From Pseudochelatococcus contaminans (lineage in GTDB: Bacteria > Pseudomonadota > Alphaproteobacteria > Rhizobiales > Beijerinckiaceae): a stretch of DNA of 38,234 nt. The notes under the pieces are model-generated. The model was given only the letters and a program-made list of their open reading frames with translations, did no database searches and was not told the origin of the DNA. Below are positions 18,757-26,799 of this stretch, one piece after another (within the stretch, counting starts at the first letter, position 1; every line of letters starts with the position of its first letter). Location of the stretch: assembly GCF_014195635.1 (NCBI RefSeq), contig NZ_JACICC010000016.1, forward strand, positions 1 to 38,234, written 5' to 3'. A program made the translations under genes and the position numbers.

Positions 18757-20650
18757 CCCGCACCGACCATCGCCTGCGTGAAAGACCGTGGCCGGTCTTG
18801 CGCCAGTGCGACGGGTTGCGGATGAGATCCCGGACACCGCGCCACGCGGCGACGGTGATCATCAGAAAGTAGAGCGGCGACAATGGCAGCAGCCAGAGCA
18901 AGGCCAGCCGCCTGCGCCGGGCGAGGCCAACGAGGACTGGCAGAACAAAAGACGCCGTTCCGCAAACCATGACGATGAGGGAAAAGCCGCGCGCCATGGC
19001 AAGCGGCCACGATGCTGCCGAGATATGGGGTGCAGCCATCGCCCAATCGACCAGCGTCCATGCCGTTGCCAGAATGAACAACGGCATGCACAGCGCGCCC
19101 AGAAGCGTGCCCATCGTCAGTGCACATGCCGCCAGAGAACCGACCGCGCCCAGATCGCGCCATGTGTGCCGCGGATGGCGTGAGTGAGTGATGCAGACTT
19201 GCATCCAGCCCTTCAACCAGCGAGACCGTTGGTTGATCCACGCGCGCCAGCGAAACGGCGCTTCCTCGCGGGTGACGGACGGCAAATCCATGATCCGATG
19301 GCCGTGCCGCGCAAGGCGAATGCCAAGATCCGCATCCTCGGTGACGTTCCATGCGTCCCATCCGCCAATGTCGCGCAGGACGTCTGTGCGCAGATGATTC
19401 GATGTGCCGCCCAGCAGAATGGGCAGCCCCATAGCAGCCAGCCCCGGATTGATGGCGTCAAAGAGCGCAGCATATTCGATAGCGAACATCGATGCGATAA
19501 AGCCATCCGCCGGATTGTCGATGACGATGCGGGCCTGAACGCAGGCGACATCCGGAAAGGCGCGGAAAATCGCTGCGGCTTTTCGCAGTTGGTGTGGATC
19601 CGGAATATCCTCGGCATCGTAGATAACGACATGACGACCGCGCGCCGCCGCGAGAGCGACGTTGAGTGCTCGCGGCTTGGTGACAGGGCTTCCGGAGGGC
19701 ACCGTCACGACACGGATATGCGCCGGCAGCCGATATGCGGCGATGGCCGCGTGGGTTTCGGCGTCGTGCGCTTCCAGCACCAGTTTGATGTCGAGTTTTG
19801 CGGGAGGATAATCAAGCGCCATGAGTGCGTGCAGCAGTTGCGGGATGACGCGCATCTCCCTGAACAGCGGCACGATCACGGAATAAAGCGGCAGCTCGGC
19901 GTCGGTCAGCGGCGGTGCTATGGTGGTCCGAGTGCGTAACGCGGCGGCAACGCAGGCGATGCGCAGACCGGACATGGCCAGAAACACCACACCGCATCCG
20001 AGCATGAACAGTTCCACCAGCAGTAGAGGCGACATGATGGCCGTGGCGGCGAAGGCTACTGAAATGCCGGCAAGTGTTGCGCGCTGTCGCCGCGACAGGC
20101 CACCATGGCAGGACAGTGCCGGCGCCAGCCTCGACAAGCCCATCGCGGCATCTTCTGCAATGTCCGCAGCGAAGTGGTGCCGAATCATGGTTTCCAGCCT
20201 GCTCGGCGATGTCATGGCAACGCCATCGCGCGGAAACTCTTCGCGGCGCTGCAACATTGCCGCTGCCGCAGACCCGTTCGGGGCGACAACAACACAAAGG
20301 CCATGACCATCCAATTCCAACGGCAGGCTTAACGGTGTGCGAGTCTCACACGGGCCGATCCTGGGATATCGTGCGGTTGCCGCAATACGCGCCCCGTCCG
20401 GCAGCAGGGGGAGGCCCAACTCCTGCGCCAGGGCGTGATAGTAGGTATCCTCGGATATGAGCTGCTGCCCGATTGCCGCGTCAACGGGAGACACGCGCAA
20501 ATGCCGCGCCCATTGCACGGCGAGGGCAAGAGTCTCCTGCGGGATGCCGTGGCGGTGCAGAAAACTGAGTTCGGGCGGTATATGCTCGTCCCTGTGGCTG
20601 CCGGCGTTAATGGAATGGCATGCCGAATATTGTAAAGTGGGCGAGATCAT
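18743..20650 (-). CDS. GT2 membrane glycosyltransferase with N-terminal T2SSE-N/MshEN-like domain
   Basis: The 635-residue protein has three parts. Residues about 28-85 resemble the T2SSE-N/MshEN fold (Gly-Gln-Gln-Leu-Ile-Ser-Glu-Asp, then Ala-Leu-Ala-Gln-Glu-Leu-Gly-Leu-Pro). Two transmembrane helices lie at about 193-237. The GT2 catalytic domain (255-485) shows Asp-Ala-Glu-Asp (345-348), Thr-Glu-Asp (438-440) and Gln-Arg-Ser-Arg-Trp (474-478), the processive-synthase pattern of cellulose-synthase-like enzymes. Further helices lie at about 505-540 and 555-600. It probably builds or exports an extracellular polysaccharide from a nucleotide sugar; the sugar is unknown. The ATG at 20650 has GGGAG upstream; starts up to 20689 are possible. 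Confidence 0.88.
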   Translation of the reverse strand: MISPTLQYSACHSINAGSHRDEHIPPELSFLHRHGIPQETLALAVQWARHLRVSPVDAAIGQQLISEDTYYHALAQELGLPLLPDGARIAATARYPRIGPCETRTPLSLPLELDGHGLCVVVAPNGSAAAAMLQRREEFPRDGVAMTSPSRLETMIRHHFAADIAEDAAMGLSRLAPALSCHGGLSRRQRATLAGISVAFAATAIMSPLLLVELFMLGCGVVFLAMSGLRIACVAAALRTRTTIAPPLTDAELPLYSVIVPLFREMRVIPQLLHALMALDYPPAKLDIKLVLEAHDAETHAAIAAYRLPAHIRVVTVPSGSPVTKPRALNVALAAARGRHVVIYDAEDIPDPHQLRKAAAIFRAFPDVACVQARIVIDNPADGFIASMFAIEYAALFDAINPGLAAMGLPILLGGTSNHLRTDVLRDIGGWDAWNVTEDADLGIRLARHGHRIMDLPSVTREEAPFRWRAWINQRSRWLKGWMQVCITHSRHPRHTWRDLGAVGSLAACALTMGTLLGALCMPLFILATAWTLVDWAMAAPHISAASWPLAMARGFSLIVMVCGTASFVLPVLVGLARRRRLALLWLLPLSPLYFLMITVAAWRGVRDLIRNPSHWRKTGHGLSRRRWSVRVTDT

Positions 20651-20694
20651 TGACCGCTGCTCCCGCATCTGGTCCGCACAGGATGACAATCGAC

Positions 20695-21594
20695 ATGCGC
20701 CACCCGCTTACAGCATTGCGCCACATCTGTCATGTTTCGGCTATGCTGTTGGCTGGCGTGCTGTTTTCGGCGACCAACGTTCTGGCCCAGGACAAGGCGG
20801 AGATCATTGCGCCGAAGGATCGGGCAGGGGTGATGGTGCCGGGGTTCTGGGCGCCGGAATTGCGCGTGGAAAAGCCGGACCTGATCGGCGCGCGTGTGGT
20901 GCGTTTTCTGACCGATGACGAATATCCGCCCATGCATTTTGCCGGTGTCGATGGGCAGCCGACAGGTTTTTCGGTCGAACTCGCGCGGGCGGCCTGCGCC
21001 TATCTGGAGATGAACTGCACTGTGCAGGCGCGCCGCTTCGACACCCTGCTCGAATCGCTGGAGGAACGGCGCGGCGATGTCGTTGCAGCCGCCATTCCGA
21101 TCCGCGCCGGTTTGCATGAGCGGTTCAGCGTCACCGCACCCTACCACCGCACGCCGGCCCGTTTCGTCGCGCGCCGCGGCGGGGAGGGAATGCCGAATTC
21201 GTTAGTGGCAGAAGTGGAGGGCCTGCGTGTCGTAGTGGTGGCCGGAACCGCGCATGAAGCCTATATCGCGGCGTTTTTTCCCAAGGCCGAACGGGTCGCG
21301 GTGGCGGATCTCGCTGCTGCGCAGGATACGTTGAAGCGCGGTGAGGCGGATTTCATTTTTGCCGATGGCCTGTCACTTGCCATGTGGCTCAACGGCGCGG
21401 CGGCCGGCGACTGCTGCGCATTCGTCGGCGGGCCATATCTTGAAAGTCGCTTCTTCGGCGAAGGCGTCGGCTTCATCGTGCGCGAGGAAGATCGCTCACT
21501 CCGCGACGCACTGGATTACGCGCTGAGAAAACTATGGGAAAACGGCACCTATACCGAAATCTACCTGCGGCATTTTCCTGTCGGTTTCTATTGA
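20695..21594 (+). CDS. Periplasmic amino-acid-type solute-binding protein (SBP_bac_3)
   Basis: The 299-residue protein has a signal peptide ending near Asn-Val-Leu-Ala (28-31) and then a bilobed type II binding-protein domain. Features include Phe-Leu-Thr-Asp-Asp-Glu-Tyr-Pro-Pro-Met near its start, Gly-Phe-Ser-Val-Glu-Leu-Ala-Arg, and a terminal Leu-Trp-Glu-Asn-Gly-Thr-Tyr-Thr-Glu-Ile-Tyr. No ABC transporter permease or ATPase genes are nearby, so it is an orphan binding protein. It is divergent from the GT2 gene with only 44 bases between the chosen starts, suggesting shared control. An ATG at 20683 is the alternative start, but AGGA fits the one at 20695. Confidence 0.88.
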   Translation: MRHPLTALRHICHVSAMLLAGVLFSATNVLAQDKAEIIAPKDRAGVMVPGFWAPELRVEKPDLIGARVVRFLTDDEYPPMHFAGVDGQPTGFSVELARAACAYLEMNCTVQARRFDTLLESLEERRGDVVAAAIPIRAGLHERFSVTAPYHRTPARFVARRGGEGMPNSLVAEVEGLRVVVVAGTAHEAYIAAFFPKAERVAVADLAAAQDTLKRGEADFIFADGLSLAMWLNGAAAGDCCAFVGGPYLESRFFGEGVGFIVREEDRSLRDALDYALRKLWENGTYTEIYLRHFPVGFY

Positions 21595-21612
21595 CGCGTG
21601 CGTGACGGCCCG

Positions 21613-21882
21613 TCAGGAGCCGCTGCGCAGCAACCTTAGCACCAGCCAGATCGGCACGACCACGATAGCGCCGTACAGAATCCAGATGCCGAGATTGTTC
21701 AGGCTGGCAAAGCCCTGATCGATCAGTTCGCGCACGAGCAGAATGGTGCCGTCATAAAGATCGAACGGGGTAACGCCCCACCACGACATGATAGCGCCGA
21801 CCACGATCGACAGAAACAGAAGCCGGATCAGCACGCCGCCGGGAGAGCCGCCGATGAAACGGTTGAGTGAGCCATTTGACAT
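21613..21882 (-). CDS. Small two-helix membrane protein (DUF6460-like)
   Basis: This 89-residue protein has an N-terminal Phe-Ile-Gly-Gly-Ser-Pro-Gly-Gly-Val-Leu-Ile-Arg-Leu, then a transmembrane segment (about 18-38), a short middle helix and a second transmembrane segment (about 64-84) with Val-Val-Val-Pro-Ile-Trp-Leu. This arrangement resembles the Hyphomicrobiales family DUF6460, which has no assigned function; the family name is from memory. GAGG lies upstream of the ATG. The gene converges on the binding-protein gene with an 18-base gap. Confidence 0.8.
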   Translation of the reverse strand: MSNGSLNRFIGGSPGGVLIRLLFLSIVVGAIMSWWGVTPFDLYDGTILLVRELIDQGFASLNNLGIWILYGAIVVVPIWLVLRLLRSGS

Positions 21883-22199
21883 GCTGTTGCCTCGCTGATC
21901 GCTCCGGGTGCCGTACTTTATCGCAACTTGCGGTCGATGCGATGGGTCGGCCGGAACGCAAACTACACTGACCGATGATCCTGCGCGTCATTATCGGCCA
22001 AAAAATGGTCCATCTTTTCGCTGGCCGCGCCAATCCGCCATGACCATGGATTGCACCGGATTCGGTTTGCCTGCAATGCCTTTCCCGATATTGGCCGTCA
22101 TCAATCTCTGTGAAGGCTGTGATACCATTGCCGGCGAATCATTCTGTCAGCCGCGACGCCCGGCGGGGAACGCGCGGCCTGTCTCATGGAGCCAACGCC

Positions 22200-23186
22200 G
22201 TGTCGCTATCTTACGATCCTTTCAAGCTTGAGCCCCGCCTGTTCGATCCGGCGCTGGTCGATGCCGAGACGCGCTCCATAAACGCTGCCATCGTGGAGCG
22301 GCTGAATGAGGTCGCGGACCAGTGGAGCCTGCCGCCGGCAGAAGTGCGCGCGGCCCGCGCGGCCGGTCTTGGTGCATTTCCCGCGCCCGTTCTCAGCCCA
22401 CGTGCCCGCACGCTGGACATTCCCGGTCCGGACGGCAAGGTGCCGCTGCGCATCTTCGAGCCGCAGGACGCCAATGGCCAACCCGTTTCGCCGCGCGGCG
22501 CCTTCCTGCACATCCATGGCGGCGGCTGGACTTTCGGCACCGCCGATGGGCAAGATCCGCGGCTGGAGCGCCTCGCGGACCGGCTCGGAGTGGTGGTGGT
22601 TTCGGTTGAATATCGTCTGGCGCCGGAAAATCCCTATCCCGCAGGACCAGACGATTGCGAAGCGGCGGCGTTGTGGTTCATCAATGAGGGCGCGTCCCGG
22701 TTTGGTGTGGACAAGCTGTTCATCGGCGGGGAATCAGGCGGCGCGCATCTCGCGCTCGTCACGTTGCTGCGTCTGCGCGACAAGCACAATCTGCGGCCCT
22801 TCCATGCCGCCGTGCTGATGGCCGGGTGCTTTGACCTTGCGCTGACGCCGAGTGTGCGCCGGTGGGGGGATGAAAAGCTAGTGCTCAACACGCGTGATAT
22901 CGAAAAGTTCGTCGAGTGCTTTATCGGCGATGCCGACCCGGCGCCAGCTGATATCTCTCCCCTCAACGCCGATCTGCGCGATCTGCCGCCGGTACACCTG
23001 AGCGTTGGCACGCTTGACCCGCTGTTGGACGATACGCTGTTCCTGCATGCGCGCTGGGTCGCGGCGCGGAATCAAGCCGAGCTTGCCGTGTGGCCGGGCG
23101 GGGCGCATGTGTTCATCGCATTCGGCGGGAACCTCGCGGATAAAGCCCTGTCGCGCGCCGAAGACTTTCTGGCACGCTTCCTCTGA
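22200..23186 (+). CDS. HSL-family alpha/beta hydrolase (esterase/lipase)
   Basis: The 328-residue cytoplasmic hydrolase shows the hormone-sensitive-lipase oxyanion motif His-Gly-Gly-Gly-Trp (106-110) and the nucleophile elbow Gly-Glu-Ser-Gly-Gly, with Ser179. The catalytic Asp is probably in Leu-Asp-Pro-Leu-Leu-Asp-Asp and the catalytic His in Gly-Gly-Ala-His-Val-Phe near the end. It should cleave short-chain esters; the natural substrate is unknown. The GTG at 22200 has GGAG 9 bases upstream; the longer frame to 22110 is not supported. A perfect 14-bp inverted repeat lies between it and the convergent response regulator gene. Confidence 0.93.
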   Translation: MSLSYDPFKLEPRLFDPALVDAETRSINAAIVERLNEVADQWSLPPAEVRAARAAGLGAFPAPVLSPRARTLDIPGPDGKVPLRIFEPQDANGQPVSPRGAFLHIHGGGWTFGTADGQDPRLERLADRLGVVVVSVEYRLAPENPYPAGPDDCEAAALWFINEGASRFGVDKLFIGGESGGAHLALVTLLRLRDKHNLRPFHAAVLMAGCFDLALTPSVRRWGDEKLVLNTRDIEKFVECFIGDADPAPADISPLNADLRDLPPVHLSVGTLDPLLDDTLFLHARWVAARNQAELAVWPGGAHVFIAFGGNLADKALSRAEDFLARFL

Positions 23187-23195
23187 TATCTTGCC

Positions 23196-23230
23196 ATTCT
23201 GTCCGCGTTTCTCGCGAACGCGGACAGAAT
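23196..23230. terminator. Perfect 14-bp inverted repeat between convergent genes
   Basis: The arms at 23196-23209 and 23217-23230 pair without mismatch around a 7-base loop. It lies 9 bases after the hydrolase stop and 34 bases from the end of the response regulator gene, so it could end transcription from both sides. There is no T-run on either strand, so a classic intrinsic terminator is not certain. Confidence 0.55.
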
Positions 23231-23264
23231 GATTGTTGCCTATAGGGAAAAGCCGTGTCGCTGT

Positions 23265-23963
23265 TCAGGCTGCGCTGGCCGGGCCGGCGGCTGTCGCGAT
23301 GCGCGCGGCGGCTATCACGGCTTGAGTGCGGCTTTCCACGCCAAGCTTCTGAAGGATGGCCGACACGTGCGCCTTGACGGTTGCTTCCGACACAGCAAGC
23401 TCATAAGCGATCTGCTTGTTGAGTAACCCTTGCGACAGCATCATCAGCACACGCACCTGCTGTGGTGTCAGACTGGCGACACGGCGCACGAGTTCGCCCG
23501 TCTCCTGATCGGTTGGCTGGTTCAGGTCGATATCGGGCGGGATCCAGGTGTTGCCTGCGAGGATGGTCTCGAAGACGGCCCCCATTGTCGGCACATCAAG
23601 CGATTTGGGAATGAAACCGGATGCGCCAAACTCGATTGACCGGCGGATGACAACCGGGTCGTCATTGGCCGACACGATGACAACGGGCACTTCAGGATAT
23701 TGCGCTCGCAGATAAAGCAGGCCGGAAAAACCTTGCACATCCGGAAGCGTCAAATCGAGCAGGGCGAGGTCGACGGAGTCCGCGTGGGCCAGCACTTCGA
23801 GAAGCGACTCGAAATTACCGCTCTCCGTAATCTCGGTTCCCGGCACCACGGCTTCGACGGCCTGACGTAACGCTCCACGAAACAGCGGGTGATCGTCGGC
23901 TATCGCGATCCGTGCCGAATGTCCAGCATTCAAAGGCGTGTCCCCCGGTCTCTTTTTTATCAT
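23265..23963 (-). CDS. Orphan LuxR/NarL-family response regulator
   Basis: The 232-residue protein has an N-terminal receiver domain with the acidic pair Asp23-Asp24, phosphoacceptor Asp70 (in Leu-Leu-Asp-Leu-Thr-Leu-Pro-Asp) and Lys120, followed by a LuxR-type helix-turn-helix (163-222) with Leu-Thr-Pro-Gln-Gln, Asn-Lys-Gln-Ile-Ala and Thr-Val-Lys-Ala-His-Val. It is a DNA-binding regulator of the NarL type. No histidine kinase gene is in the window. The ATG at 23963 has no clear Shine-Dalgarno sequence. A 516-bp gene-free region with inverted repeats lies upstream. Confidence 0.93.
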   Translation of the reverse strand: MIKKRPGDTPLNAGHSARIAIADDHPLFRGALRQAVEAVVPGTEITESGNFESLLEVLAHADSVDLALLDLTLPDVQGFSGLLYLRAQYPEVPVVIVSANDDPVVIRRSIEFGASGFIPKSLDVPTMGAVFETILAGNTWIPPDIDLNQPTDQETGELVRRVASLTPQQVRVLMMLSQGLLNKQIAYELAVSEATVKAHVSAILQKLGVESRTQAVIAAARIATAAGPASAA

Positions 23964-24073
23964 TCGGCTTGGCGCCGGTCTCCATGATACGCCACAACGT
24001 CAGTGGTTGCTGCGCATCAGGAAAACAACGCTGGCATTGCACAAGAGAAGCTCCCGAATTTCGGAGCGTCGGA

Positions 24074-24094
24074 TGTTCTGACGACATCAGAACA
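24074..24094. promoter_or_regulatory. Perfect 8-bp dyad upstream of the response regulator
   Basis: TGTTCTGA (24074-24081) and its exact reverse complement (24087-24094) flank 5 bases, 111 bases upstream of the response regulator start codon. The symmetry and spacing fit a homodimer operator, possibly for autoregulation, but no binding protein can be named. Confidence 0.4.
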
Positions 24095-24310
24095 AGCGCT
24101 CTAAATTCTATGCGTCACCACAATTTGCATTCACTTGATGGATCGACTTGAACGCGAACTGCTCTAGCGAGGGACTGTGTGGGATCACCGTTATGCCGTC
24201 CAAGCTCAACTGGGCATTTAACCGGAAATAAATCGAACTTCCCGGCGTCAAGCCCAACGCTGCCTTGTGACGCGGATCATACCAATTTCAGACCACGCTT
24301 GATTCTTGTG

Positions 24311-24378
24311 CAATGCCTGCCGATTCTTGTCGAGAATTATATTAAATAATATGCAGTCTTGTCGACGGTCAGGCATTG
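24311..24378. repeat. Nested inverted-repeat element
   Basis: Outer arms 24311-24322 and 24366-24378 pair over 12 bp with one bulged T. Inside lie two further small palindromes: ATTCT-N5-AGAAT and the AT-rich ATTAT-N5-ATAAT. The motif CTTGTCGA occurs twice. It lies 102 bases downstream of the PodJ-like gene (minus strand). It could be a structured RNA, a terminator or a protein-binding region; no T-run follows on the minus strand. Confidence 0.45.
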
Positions 24379-24479
24379 ATTGCGGTTAAATTCTGTCGCG
24401 GCAAATCAAGGAATATCGATCCGCGCGGCGGTGTTGCACCAAAGCGCGCGGTTTGCGGCAGTTCATCCGGCGTGTGGGC

Positions 24480-26426
24480 TTATGACAGGCGGGTCGCGCC
24501 CTGCATGACCGTTGCCGCTACCTGTGCCGCGCCGGTTGCCGCGATCAGGCCACCAAGACCGATCAGCAAAGAGCGCCTGCGATCCTCGGAGTCGGCATTG
24601 CTATCGTTCGTGCGTGGTGCGGCGGATTTGTTGCGCGTTTCATCCGCCGCCGCCATCGCAGCTCGCCGGGCCGCGGCAATGAAACCTGCGGTGAAGCCGA
24701 CGTTTTCCGCGAGGCCAGCCCGGCCGGGTGCAAGCAGGTTTTCAGGCCCGTCTGCGGCCGCTGCTGGAGCCTCGGCAGAGTCGGTTGTAGAAAATACGCG
24801 GCTCAAGGCTTGTGCGGCGCGCAATTCTGGATGCAGCATTCGTTCTGGCAATGGCGATGCTTCGCGCGGAGGAAGGGCAGCGCCGTCGTCCGTTTCCCGT
24901 CCGAATTGCTGGGATGCAATGCCGCTGCTGCGAATATCCTCTTCGATCAGGGCGAGACGATCGACGATTCGCTCCAGCGTGCTGTGCACGGCATCCAGCG
25001 TATCCGCGGAGCGCGCGCCGGGCAGGATGTCATCCGGTGAGATCGCGCCCAGTGTCTCCCGAGCGGCGGCGCGGGCCACGCGTTCAAGCGTGGCCTGGTC
25101 GGCCTGCGGCAGATCGCGCAATTGCAGCGACAACGTGCCGACGGCGGTTTCCAGCTGCTGCAACCGCGCGCGATCCTCGGGATCAGCCTCGCTGTCGCTG
25201 CCTGCGCCGGAACGCGATAAATCTTCAAGACGTTGCGCGAGTTGGCTGATTTGCGCCGCCAGCGTATCGAGCGCGGCTTCGTTCATGTCACCATTGGCTG
25301 GCGTTTCGCGCTTGTGCAACGCTTCAACATGCCCCGATAGATCGCGAACCATATCCTCCACGCGGGACAAGGCCGGCGGAAAACGGCCGTCCTCAAGCCG
25401 CGAGCTGATATGATCCAGCCGCTCCAGCACGGTTTCGAACCCGGGCGCGGACGCGTCTCCAGCGACGGGCCGCAGCGCATCATCGAGCTTGCGTGACAGG
25501 TTTTCCAGCCGCTCGATGATGGCGTGCTGGCCGTCTCCCTCGGCCTGTGCGTCGAGACGCGCGAGTTCGACCTGCCGCGTGCGGATGTCGACGATGGCGC
25601 GGGCCAGACGGTCCTCGACAATGAGCTGTTCGTCCACTGGTGCGGGCTGCGCCGCGCTGGCGGTGCCCGCCGGGGCAGGGGAGGCGGCGGCGCGGGTATC
25701 GGGAGCTTGCAGACTTTCGACGATATCGCGCAAGGCAGCGGCGAGACGTTGCTCCATGGCTGGCAGCAAGTGGGTGGTCAGCAGTTCCGTTTGCGCTGCG
25801 GCGGTGCGGTCAACAGCATCCTGAATGCCGGCCAACGTGTCGCCGGGGAGTTCCGCCAGCCTTCCGTCGATGTCCTTGACCTGCTGCGCAATGGTCGCGA
25901 GCGCGTCGGAAAGCTCCTGCGTAATCTGCGCCTGCCCGCTGGCGGCGCACCGCATCTCTTCCGAGCGGCTGCGCTCGGCGTTGTCGATATAGCGTGCAAG
26001 GCCGGTCAGTGCTTCGGCTATGTGCGCGGCGCGGGCTTTCTCGCGCTGGACCGCACGGATTTCCGCTTCGCGCAACAACTGACCGATGACCTGCGGTGAC
26101 ACGCCGTTCAATGATGTTCCGGGCTGCGGACCTGCTGCCGATGACGCGGCATCGCGGCGTGCCAGCCGCGCCAGATGCGCGGTGATTTCGGCCCATCGTG
26201 CGTCGGCGGGCGTATCGCGTGGCGGCTGCGGCTCAGGCGCGGTTTCAGATTGCTGCGCGATGGCTGCGCTAAGCCATTCGCCGATGGTCATGCCGGAACG
26301 CCGCGCGGCGTCTTTCACCGCTTCGCGCATGTGCGGCGCGATGCCCTTGATGCTCCACGGCGCCTGGGAATGGGCGTGTGGCGTCTGGCCTCCTGTCGCG
26401 GAGGCTCCGGATGGAGGGGGCATCAT
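24480..26426 (-). CDS. PodJ-like coiled-coil protein with C-terminal membrane segment
   Basis: The 648-residue protein opens with the short N-terminal motif of alphaproteobacterial PodJ-like polar proteins, at about 23-58: Pro-Trp-Ser-Ile-Lys-Gly-Ile, Arg-Glu-Ala-x-Lys-Asp-Ala-Ala-Arg-Arg-Ser-Gly-Met-Thr and Gly-Glu-Trp-Leu. A long Ala/Glu/Arg/Gln-rich region of predicted coiled coil follows (about 100-560), and one hydrophobic segment lies near the C-terminus (about 623-643). The SEL1/TPR repeats and peptidoglycan-binding domain usual for PodJ are absent. It may be a shortened relative or a separate family sharing the N-terminal motif. AGGA lies upstream of the ATG. A polar or cell-cycle role is inference. 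Confidence 0.8.
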   Translation of the reverse strand: MMPPPSGASATGGQTPHAHSQAPWSIKGIAPHMREAVKDAARRSGMTIGEWLSAAIAQQSETAPEPQPPRDTPADARWAEITAHLARLARRDAASSAAGPQPGTSLNGVSPQVIGQLLREAEIRAVQREKARAAHIAEALTGLARYIDNAERSRSEEMRCAASGQAQITQELSDALATIAQQVKDIDGRLAELPGDTLAGIQDAVDRTAAAQTELLTTHLLPAMEQRLAAALRDIVESLQAPDTRAAASPAPAGTASAAQPAPVDEQLIVEDRLARAIVDIRTRQVELARLDAQAEGDGQHAIIERLENLSRKLDDALRPVAGDASAPGFETVLERLDHISSRLEDGRFPPALSRVEDMVRDLSGHVEALHKRETPANGDMNEAALDTLAAQISQLAQRLEDLSRSGAGSDSEADPEDRARLQQLETAVGTLSLQLRDLPQADQATLERVARAAARETLGAISPDDILPGARSADTLDAVHSTLERIVDRLALIEEDIRSSGIASQQFGRETDDGAALPPREASPLPERMLHPELRAAQALSRVFSTTDSAEAPAAAADGPENLLAPGRAGLAENVGFTAGFIAAARRAAMAAADETRNKSAAPRTNDSNADSEDRRRSLLIGLGGLIAATGAAQVAATVMQGATRLS

Positions 26427-26635
26427 GAGCGAGCCATCCTGATTTCCCTGGTCATGACGTGACGTCGTCCATTCCGTTTACGCATTCGTGTGGCCGTGCC
26501 GAATCGCAGCCTGCCCGATCCGCCATTGCCGCATCGTGATGGAGACTTTTCCTGCTCAAGGTAAACGGACGATTAATTTCCAGCGTTATAGCAAGGCTTT
26601 GTTCGGGATAGCTCCACCGGCGGATGAAACATATT

Positions 26636-26657
26636 CCTCCGGGACCATCAGAGGAGG
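26636..26657 (+). promoter_or_regulatory. Anti-Shine-Dalgarno hairpin before a small ORF
   Basis: CCTCC (26636-26640) is the exact complement of the GGAGG at 26653-26657 that serves the small ORF starting at 26665; the 12 bases between would form the loop. Pairing would hide the ribosome-binding site. The short stem alone does not prove regulation. Confidence 0.35.
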
Positions 26658-26664
26658 TGGCTGT

Positions 26665-26799
26665 ATGAGGCGGAGTTATTGGCCGGAAAACATGCCGCCA
26701 ATCCGTTTCAAGTCTCGCCCCATGCGTTTGCTGCCCATGTGCCTGTTGCAGGGCAGCCAGCGAAATCGGGACTCGACGTGGGTGGGAAAAACGTGGTAA
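26665..26799 (+). CDS. Possible 44-residue ORF upstream of guaB
   Basis: The ORF has a strong GAGGAGG (26651-26657) 7 bases before its ATG. The product is basic, rich in Arg, Met and Trp, with no membrane segment or known motif. It ends 159 bases before guaB, so it could be a leader or an independent small gene. No homologue comes to mind; a chance ORF is quite possible. Confidence 0.3.
   Translation: MRRSYWPENMPPIRFKSRPMRLLPMCLLQGSQRNRDSTWVGKTW

Larger units (their letters stand above)
23964..24479. other. Gene-free region upstream of the response regulator
   Basis: No convincing gene is seen in these 516 bases. By eye they are richer in A and T than the surroundings. They hold a perfect dyad (24074-24094), a larger nested inverted-repeat element (24311-24378) and a near-match to a CtrA-type TTAA-N7-TTAA site around 24218-24232. 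They probably serve as the promoter region of the response regulator and the 3' region of the PodJ-like gene. Confidence 0.5.

Noticed and set aside
21883-22199. Possible small Cys-containing ORF starting near 22038
   Set aside because: It has no good ribosome-binding site and overlaps the start of the hydrolase gene. I see nothing else firm in this 317-base gap.
24218-24232. CtrA box in the response regulator upstream region
   Set aside because: One half-site fits but the second reads TAAA, and it lies over 250 bases from the gene. It is too weak alone.
24376-25413. 345-codon plus-strand open frame
   Set aside because: It is antisense to the PodJ-like gene; its Ser/Arg/Ala-rich product looks like a shadow.
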